A DNA stretch of 64,000 bases, from positions 78,637,942 to 78,701,941 of the forward strand of contig OZ035962.1 of assembly GCA_964034945.1 (NCBI GenBank). Reading direction: 5' to 3'. This DNA comes from Chrysopilus asiliformis. Its lineage: Eukaryota; Arthropoda; Insecta; Diptera; Rhagionidae. Position 1 is the first letter of the stretch. Every line of letters starts with the position of its first letter. A program made the position numbers and the translations under genes. Under the pieces are notes generated by a model. That model did not search any database and was not told the DNA's origin. It saw only the letters and a list, made by a program, of their open reading frames with translations. Of this stretch, positions 56,325 through 64,000 are shown piece after piece.

Positions 56325-56640
56325 CTTATACACGTAGTATAATAAAGTATTGTATTCATTAAAAAATGTCGACCTCCTAATTTTGCCTGAAAAACTTTTT
56401 CGGGCACTCCCGAATCGATTGGAGTCATATATCAAAAATGCCTTTCTGTCTGTTAGTTTGTCAGTGTACAAAATTTCAAGTCTCTAGCTTAATCCTTTCA
56501 AAGGTTATGTTGTTCATGGACAGACAGATATACGACGGACGGACATCCCCCAAAATCCTGGTGTAGTTCATCTTTGTGTCCGATGATTGGTTCGATACGT
56601 TATAAACGGTATACTAAATCTAATATACTCCTATATTATA
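56325..56640 (+). mobile_element. Dispersed repeat family E, copy 2
   Basis: Shares TATAATAAAGTATTGTATTC, TTGGAGTCATAT and CTTTCTGTCTGT with 38936-39355. It then continues with ACAAAATTTCAAGTCTCTAG, a GACGGACGGACAT remnant and the GGTTCGATACGTTATAAACG tail also present in family C. Here the CTGT segment is short, so this is the unexpanded state of the 39051 array. Confidence 0.6.
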
Positions 56641-56967
56641 TAACACGAGGAGCATAATTATTAAGTATGCACCGCAGGCGATTGTATTCGAAATTATTAA
56701 TCGATAATAAGCGTCTCTTGTCTCCACACGAAGAAAACAAGATTTTAAAAGACTTCAAAACAATTTTTTTCAATTTTTTGCAAGAATATTCGGCATCAAT
56801 TCAATTTGAGTTGGATTTTTTTACTATTTTTTTTTGATTTTTTGAATACTGTAAGAAATTTTAGACAAATCATTGCGAAATTCCAACTAAAGGAGATTTT
56901 CGAGGGTCGAATTAGTCTCCACAAATTCTTTAAAATTATAGCGGAAGGAAAATTTTTAAAAATATTA

Positions 56968-57465
56968 AGGGTATTCACAGTCCTTTTTTAATTTTGGGTA
57001 TTCGGTGTTTTCGGTAATATTGAAAGACTGAAAATATTCTGCTGTGAACATCCCACAGCACAGATTTGAGAACAGCGCTTTTATTGGATACGTAACCAAA
57101 TCATGAACTGCGAATTTGATTGTAAAATATGTCACATACCTTTAAATCCATGTTTGATGTATTCTTTTGAATTTGTATTGTGGCAACGGCTATCAAAATT
57201 GAAAAAATTTGCAGTCCGATGAGATTAACAAAAAACCAGCGAGAAAATTTGACAACTAAAAACATTACTAGCGCCACTCGCGGTTGATTCTTGATACCGA
57301 ATAACCGGGCCGGAAAACACGACTCAAGGCATGTATACAATTACCGAATCCGGTAATTCATTTTTACATGAACCAAGTTACCGTCTCGGTAAAAATCTGT
57401 TAAATTTGACTGAATTACCGAGCGGTAAAATTACTCGCAATTTAAAAGAGGACTGTGAATACCCT
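56968..57465. mobile_element. TIR element, 498 bp, TA-flanked
   Basis: Ends AGGGTATTCACAGTCC and its exact reverse complement GGACTGTGAATACCCT, flanked by TA at 56966-56967 and at 57466-57467. The interior has TTACCGAATCCGGTAATTC and TTACCGAGCGGTAA dyads near the right end. A Tc1/mariner-type target is inferred. No transposase frame. Confidence 0.87.
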
Positions 57466-57474
57466 TATTGAAAA

Positions 57475-57750
57475 ATAATATAAATTTTATTGAAAAATAT
57501 CGAATGCCAGAACTGGGATTAAAAGTTAATACAAAAAGCATTAAAAATATACCAATTTAATGCTGTTGGTATTAAATGTAATACTTTTTTTTATTACAAT
57601 TGATCAAACTCGAAAAAAGTATTGAAAAATAAGTTAGATTAAAAATGTAGTTAATCATTTGAGAGGATTGAAATTTAATAGAAAAAGTATTAAAAAATAT
57701 CGAGTTCTAGAAATGAGATTAAAAGTTAGTCCAATAATTTTTACCGTGTA
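57475..57750. repeat. Short diverged direct repeat
   Basis: AAAAATATCGAATGCCAGAAC at about 57493 and AAAAATATCGAGTTCTAGAA at about 57691 are each followed by GATTAAAAGTTA, about 200 bp apart. Between them TTAATGCTGTTGGTATTAA adds dyad wording. The origin is unknown. Confidence 0.5.
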
Positions 57751-58368
57751 CACGTAGTGTTATTCCTCTACTGGTAGACTTTAATTGATGAAAATCGCCT
57801 TCAAAAAACCCATGAAAAAAAATTAGTGACATTAGATGTAGTGTCGTACAAAGGATAATATTTTGAAGAGCCCCAAGTCAATTGGAAAAAAATTATACAA
57901 ATTAAAAATAAAGTCAAAAAACACCCCCAAAAAAGACATACAGGCGAAATTTTTTGAAATAATAAACAAAAAATGCGCCACAGGTGAAAATTAATGCAGA
58001 TCAAAGTTAAACATCCCTTTAAATTTATGGCTAAACAGTTCCCACAAAAAAAAAACTTGAGCATTATAGACCAGCTAATACACTATCTTTTATGAAAATA
58101 TTAATCCGAAATTTGTATCATTAGATGTTATGTAACTTATAACCTCCCCTGAAAGCCACCAAAAATATTTGAACCCAAAAAACCATATCTTACAACTATA
58201 ACTTTTCGCACCTTACAATTTTAGTGTGTTCTCTGCTGAGAACAGGGAGAGTAAAAGAGGTAATCTAAAATGAAGAAAACATTCGCACGTCAACCCTTGA
58301 CACTAAAACGGAATTTCTATATTTTATTGATTTACGATATGGTCGGTTTACTGTTCGGAAAAAATATG
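57751..58368. other. AT-rich non-coding stretch
   Basis: No supported gene. The minus frame at 57801-58064 is Phe/Cys/Leu-rich without a recognised domain and is probably chance. Confidence 0.5.
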
Positions 58369-58476
58369 CTAACAGCCTTATTCTAGCTACGGTCACTAGT
58401 CACAACTCGGTCACAAGAGCCTCAAATTGTATGGACTTGTGACTTAAGTATCACAACGCCAGAATACGGCTGTTAG
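58369..58476. mobile_element. Short MITE, 108 bp
   Basis: Ends CTAACAGCCTTATTCTAGC and the reverse complement of CTAACAGCCGTATTCTGGC, a 19-bp inverted pair with two mismatches. The interior has GTCACTAGTCACAACTCGGT and TTGTGACTTAAGTATCACAA dyads. The target duplication is not clear (flanks AATATG and TATAGT). Confidence 0.75.
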
Positions 58477-58568
58477 TATAGTTTCTGGTGCACTAAGAAT
58501 AATTGTTTAAAGGTCGTCGACTTGCGTACAAAGTAATTGGCTGCCTGCAAGAAAATTTAGCCTATGCT

Positions 58569-58584
58569 AGGCGAACGTTCGCCT
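58569..58584. repeat. Perfect 16-bp palindrome AGGCGAACGTTCGCCT
   Basis: Reads identically on both strands and is GC-rich in an AT-rich setting. Flanks CCTATGCT and GCGTTAGG extend it imperfectly to 32 bp. It could be a protein-binding dyad or the core of a small element. Function is unknown. Confidence 0.6.
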
Positions 58585-58599
58585 GCGTTAGGAAAAGTA

Positions 58600-61500
58600 A
58601 AAAAGTGTCAACCTGTGGCAAGATAAATTCAAAAATTAATTCTGCAGGAAGTAAAGTAAGGCATATGGAGCTGCTCAGGTTGACCTGAGATGGGTATTTC
58701 GAGGATGTTATGTCATGTAATGGGTAACTCCGTTTGCCTACCACAGATCAGAGTTGACTTGTTAAAAAGTTTTTCTTGGATCGAGTTTATTATTTTTCTC
58801 AGTGTGGTATTTGCGAGACATTTGAAAATGGGCTCTGTGCAGCTGCACCTTTTGCATGTGCTTATTTACTGCCTTGGTCATACATACCCTTTGTTTGAGC
58901 GAAGCCTTTGTTTTTAAAGTATTTCTCAGCAAATGAAACTTTGGTAGAAATCCAATTTCAAAACGATTTATTTCCATGTAAAAATTCATATTCGCATTCG
59001 TAGTAAAATATCCCACGAAAAAGTCAAAACCCCTTTTTCCTATCTTTCGTTGAAGAATTACTCAAGAAAAGAGAAATGTCTCTATTTTGCATACAAAAAG
59101 TCATCCTCCCTTTGAGAAGCGCTACTGAGGAGATGCTATAAAAACTCTGATACCATTAAAATTTTATATCGATACTGAATTCAGAAGATTATATAATTTC
59201 GATTGTTTTAATTTATTTGGAACTGTTCTACCACTTTAAAATCATCCATTGAACATGTTACAAAAATATTTACCTAAGCGATGTTAAATGGTTTTTTGTG
59301 TGTGCTGCTGCTATTTAAACTTGGCTTTCATCATATCATAGTCAACAAAACACACCTGAGAACAAACACCTTGTTGGTTCACTGCCAATATCTATCCAAA
59401 GCACCAAAAAGTCTAGCTTCACAAAATCATCCACTAGTTTTTCGACAGTATACAAAGTGAGTGATATACCACATGAAATATTTCACACATCTGGTGTAAT
59501 CAATTCACCCACAAAATCCAAAAAATCAAAGTGTACGCATAGTCTATTAAAAAGACTTATTCAGTTGTGGAAAACATAAAAACGATAAAAAAAGAGATCC
59601 GTTTTGAATTATGAATATTTTTTGGTACCCACGGTTTAGTCTTAAAGAGAATTACTTTTAGTTATCCTATTTGCTAAGCTAATTAGTTTAACCTTAAAAC
59701 ATTAACTGGGATGGTCGAGGTGTATATTTGATTTGCCACTTAGACTATTTGATGCCCGATAATTAATAAAGAAACACATGTTTTCGTCCATAAAGAAACT
59801 TCTTTTGAAAACTATTTACACAAAATATACTGGTCTGTGACCGATGCTGTAATCGAATTATGGGAAGCGATCAGTTGCGATGCGATGGACACATAAACTA
59901 TTTTTTCGGATAACGTGAAATGGAGATTTTTTTCGTGTGAAATTAAATTAATTAAAGCGAAGTTGGTAGTAAAAAAAGTTTGAAGCTTTTTTATCAAAAG
60001 CCTTTAGAAAAATATAGTTTAATCCACCAAACGGTGAAATGTTACCTTTCTTACATAATCAAGCCTCAAATTTCATACAAAAACATTGGAAAAATCGAGA
60101 ACTAATTGATGCAAAAAGTTGAAATCTGACATAGAACAGGCTGTTGTTAAAAGATAAACCCCTTCTGAAAATAGGAAAAATTAAACCACCCCATGCCGCA
60201 TTTTCCAAAAAAATGCAAGAGATTTTTGCAATTTTATCTGTTTTCGATTTTTATTCGTAACTCTGCCATGCATAAAAATTCAATTTGATTACTCCTTATT
60301 CCAGACAAAAAATTTTTTTGCTTATTGTCTCGAAGACTGTAAGGTACTATATGTTTCTATTGGACGGTAACAGCTCTCGAATGCAAAAAACCGTCCCAAA
60401 ATCGGTTAAGGTTTACTCGTAGAAGTCGATCTTATAAAATTTTTATTTTTGATGTGTTCCCCCGAGACTATAACCTGCAGAAGTTCAAGGAGAACATAAA
60501 CCGACATCTCACTCCGTTGATCCGACCATCCTGAGCTGTGCTTCGGCATTAAACAGTCTTCCCCTAAGCTCTGGCTAAAACTATAAAAAAATTAAAAAAA
60601 ATAAACTAAACATTCATACACACGAACATTCAGTTTTCACCGTTAGCATGGTCAGCCTTTACAAAAAATATTAGCTCACAAAAATATATTCCTATCACCC
60701 TCTCCTGTCATCGCCCACAGTTCTGAAGGGATACAGATCCCATTTTGTAGTATTGTTGTAAAAGCTTTATTACGAATACACAGTGAAAAAAAATATATTG
60801 TCCATAATTTTTGAAACTGTGTTTTTCCTACTGATTCAATTATTACCTTTTCTATATTTTCACACGGTTAGTTTCCATTGAGTTATTTTCCAATAATTCC
60901 TCAATTAACCCAGAAAAATAAAATTTAATTGATAATCACCTAATCTAAAATCCATATAATAAGACGATTTACCTTTATGTTCTCGCTTACCTTATCATCT
61001 CAGTGGGATCTCCTTGAATGCAATTTATCATCAAATCGGTAAGATGTGGTCTTCTTCTTCCCCTCCACTAAACCTAAAGCCACCACGGTTGAGAGTTGAT
61101 AGATGTCCATTATAGGAAAATTGCACCAGCTTAGTATGACCACCGCGTTTCTAACGAATCAAACCCATATTATTATTTAAGATACCCACTGTTCGATACT
61201 CATCGTTGTTGTCCATGTGTCATACGAAGATAGTTTTTAACTTACAGTTCAAACATGCAACTATTGCGCAATTTATAAGTACGAGCAGAGTCCATGCAGC
61301 TTTCATATATCAGTAATGAATTGCATATATGGCATGCAGTCATAAAATGATGCTCATATACTTAGTTAAAGTGAAGCTGGTTTTTTCGTACGACATTAGG
61401 TCACAGTTGTAAAAGGTCAGTTGTAAGACTAGACCACCGTGGTTCATATATGCACAGGTTGTAGCTCATTTATTGGCACAGATTACTCTGTCAGCTCAAG

Positions 61501-61720
61501 ATAATTTCTTATATAAACAACAAAAAAAAAGGTGTTTCTTAAAACCGTTTGAAGGAGATTCACAAACCTAAAATATGTAATCAAAAGGAAATATTCACTA
61601 ATTACTGCTGAATGCATCATTGAAGACCATAAAAATAATATAAATAAAAATTGTCAATGCAAACTTCTAGAAAAAAGAAAAAAATCCATTATCTGAAATT
61701 ATTAATTTTCACAGAGGCGT
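58600..61720. other. AT-rich non-coding stretch
   Basis: No supported gene or clear repeat. Frames at 58503-59016 overlap on both strands without domains. 60470-61510 is less AT-rich and may be unique intergenic or intronic sequence. Confidence 0.45.
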
Positions 61721-61726
61721 ACACTT

Positions 61727-62340
61727 TCTCTCTCTCTCTCTCTCTCTCTGGCTCTCTCTGGCTCTCTCTGCCTCTCTCTGTCTCTCTCTGTCTCTCTCTG
61801 CCTCTCCCTGCCTCTCTCTGCCTCTCTCTGCCTCTCTCTGCCTCTCTCTGCCTCTCTCTGCCTTTCTCTGCCTCTCTCTGCCTCTCTCTGCCTCTCTCTG
61901 CCTCTCTCTGCCTCTCTCTGCTTCTCTCTGCGTCTCTCTGCCTTTCTCTGCCTCTCTCTGCCTCTCTCTGCCTCTCTCTGCCTCTCTCTGCCTCTCTCTG
62001 CCTCTCTCTGCCTCTCTCTGCCTCTCTCTGCCTCTCTCTGCCTCTCTCTGCCTCTCTCTGCCTCTCTCTGCCTCTCTCTGCCTCTCTCTGCCTCTATCTG
62101 CCTCTCTCTGCCTCTCTCTGCCTCTGTCTGCCTCTCTCTGCCTCTCTCTGCTTCTCTCTGCCTCTCTCTGCCTCTCTCTGCCTCTCTCTGCTTCTCTCTG
62201 CCTCTCTCTGCCTTTCTCTGCCTCTCTCTGCCTCTCTCTGCCTCTCTCTGCCTCTCTCTGCCTCTCTCTGCCTCTCTCTGCTTTTCTTTGCCTCTCTCTG
62301 CCTCTCTCCCCCTCTCCCCCTTTCTCACTCTGTCTCTCTC
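61727..62340 (-). repeat. Decamer array (CCTCTCTCTG)n, about 57 copies
   Basis: About 600 bp of a 10-bp unit, CCTCTCTCTG on the plus strand (CAGAGAGAGG on the minus), with scattered single-base variants (CTTTCTCTG, CGTCTCTCTG). It lies directly at the 3' side of a LINE tail remnant and probably grew from it. Long Ser-Leu-Cys-Leu and Arg-Gln-Arg-Glu frames are artefacts. Confidence 0.95.
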
Positions 62341-62505
62341 TTTTGGAGCCACAACCGTTTTCCGGTCTTGGTCTGCCGCAATGTCTCTCTCCAGAGGTGC
62401 CGGTCGCGTGCCTATGTCCTCCAGTTTCGTATCCCAAATCTCTTCGCTTCGTGGTCAACGCCGTCTTGCCATCTGAGGTTGGGTATTCCTCGTCGCTTTG
62501 TTTTA
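62341..62505 (-). mobile_element. 5'-truncated non-LTR retrotransposon tail, second copy
   Basis: The minus strand from about 62495 encodes the LINE C-terminal motif RRGIPNLRWQDGVDHEAKRF then GIRNWRT, a stop, ARDRHLWRETLRQ. The motif GRP/RRG...LRWxDxVxxD...RNWRxxARDRxxWR is characteristic of the end of ORF2 in several arthropod non-LTR clades. It is about 80% similar to 53220-53375 and better preserved, with one stop seen. It runs into the decamer array. Confidence 0.75.
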
Positions 62506-64000
62506 ACCTACCACAGAAGACTTTCCCAGAAGAGAGAAAATGTTGAGAGAGATAATTTTTTATATCGACATCTATGTAAGAACTTTGCCTAAAAAATTGA
62601 AAAATATATAAAAAGTTGTAGATATAAATTTTTAAGAAAATTGATGTTGATAAGAGTTTTTTATTCAATCAGTTACCCCTACAAAATTATATTCTCTTCT
62701 AAAATTCATTTAATAAAATTCAAATATTTTTCGCCAGAATATTATATTTTAAACTAAAGTGGAATTACAAAAGGTAGCATCAAATTTTTTTGAGATATAT
62801 TATAAAAATTCTTGGAAAACAGGAAAGATTGACAGGAAACAGATATATCTTTGGAAGAAACTACAATCCCTTAAATAAGCCGAACTTCAATACCCTAGGC
62901 GTTGAATAAATTCGATTTCCCACCACCAGATTCAGTTAATTAGTATTCCATGCGCAGTTATTGTTAGTCTGTTATTATTTCACTTGAAATAAATCACTTC
63001 CCTTACCTGACGACATTAGAATAACAATTTGTCAAGTTAACCGGATGTGCTCAAAGACAAGAGCTATAATATTATTAGTATTTCTTCATGTTCTACGTAG
63101 CGGCGGTACAATATTGCAACATTACACACTGTTGGCGGTACAGTTTCACATTTTGAATGGTAGAAATCTTCTGTCGATATCAATAAATGCTTTGCGATGA
63201 TCACGAATGGATCCTCATCTTCATTCCAGTGATCAAAGACAGTTCAGGTGTACTAGACATCGCTGGCAGCAGGAAAATGCGCAATGATAGTGAGGTTCTT
63301 TGCAATAATTCCAGCATTTTAAATAATCAAATGTGATATCCTGAACAAACCGTTGAGATTAATTTGGAATTCAAAGTGTGTATCGAAGTAGAACATTCGC
63401 CGATAAGGACTGCCAGCCTCGAGGATCATTGAATTGTTAAATGTATCCAGAATTTACGTGCTATGTGCATTCAGCGTTCCCATTTGATTTGATTTCATTT
63501 GATTTTGAATTGTTTCGGATAGAGTGATGAACGCTGCCAGAATAGGACATTGTTGCATTCTATTCCGTCTGTCTGGGATCCGATTTAAATTTCAATATTC
63601 AACAGAAGACTTCGTTGTCTCAATGTTTGCTTCACTTGGGGATTATATCTTAGTTAAATTTCATTACAGTTCAACTTAACTCCCTTGGGTGGTTCTTTTG
63701 TTTCATGGGGTATCAAAAATAAATACTTTTGCTATTGAGATCACGTTCAGGATTATTTTGTATAGACTGCATTTGTGGCGCCAGGGCATTTTATGGTTCT
63801 AGCGAATGAGTAGAAAATAGTCTTAATTCACCTTTTTGGTGTTGATTAAATTAACTATTTTGTAAAAATGGTTTAACGATAGAAGCGGCATAATTATCTT
63901 TGTTTTGTTACTATAATAGAAGTACTAAGACCACCTAACTGAAGGAAATTGGTTTTAAAAACCAAAAGAAAGAGAAAAACATCATTTTTTTTCAAAAAAA
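62506..64000. other. Non-coding stretch at the window end
   Basis: No supported gene. AT-rich to about 62960, then less AT-rich (63000-63560), where an unrecognised exon or UTR is possible. No repeat ends were identified. Confidence 0.4.

Noticed and set aside
58600..61720. tRNA or other RNA gene in the quieter stretches
   Set aside because: By eye no cloverleaf with A and B boxes was found; a covariance-model scan would be needed to exclude it.
61651..62668. Frames of over 300 codons of Leu-Cys-Ser or Arg-Gln-Glu repeats
   Set aside because: Artefact of the decamer array. Only the LINE-type motif at 62341-62505, in another frame, has meaning.

Overview
The window is AT-rich, gene-poor insect-type nuclear DNA, probably dipteran. 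Three things support this: an intronless divergent ionotropic receptor gene, Ty3/gypsy and mariner-type elements of insect character, and many short terminal-inverted-repeat (TIR) elements and microsatellites. The species cannot be named from the sequence.

Only one intact cellular protein gene is convincing: a 602-residue single-exon ionotropic receptor (IR) on the minus strand at 18045-19853, with a TATA box upstream and AATAAA signals just past the stop. A 53-residue small reading frame at 54255-54416 is a weak candidate.

The dominant feature is a complete 11,597-bp Ty3/gypsy LTR retrotransposon (25897-37493, minus strand). It has two 2,630-bp LTRs that look identical, a 4-bp target duplication (AGTG), a primer-binding site starting TGGCGCC, gag with zinc knuckles, and protease, reverse transcriptase, RNase H and integrase. 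The gag and pol frames overlap. The pol frame opens exactly at a GGGAAAC slippery heptamer, followed after 8 nt by an 11-bp stem whose loop can pair downstream as a pseudoknot: a textbook -1 frameshift signal. A separate frame break in mid-gag suggests this copy is defective or carries a one-base error.

Most of the rest is a layered mosaic of non-autonomous elements. These include a pogo-like element (5805-6344) inserted at TA inside an older repeat with a paralogous empty site; two piggyBac-like elements at TTAA (13159-13537 and 46660-47274), the second inside another TIR element; a 100-bp pogo-like element inside an arm of a foldback element; and several large hairpins (14392-14546, 22402-22680, 17060-17643). 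There is also an internally deleted mariner-type transposase pseudogene (23013-23336) and two 5'-truncated non-LTR retrotransposon tails, each ending in a GA-rich microsatellite, one of which has grown to about 600 bp.

Two hexamer arrays (3128-3774 and 3853-4104) are the same repeat in opposite orientation and form a potential 250-bp snap-back structure. No rRNA, tRNA or CRISPR array was recognised. Long stretches hold only AT-rich sequence with no supported feature.
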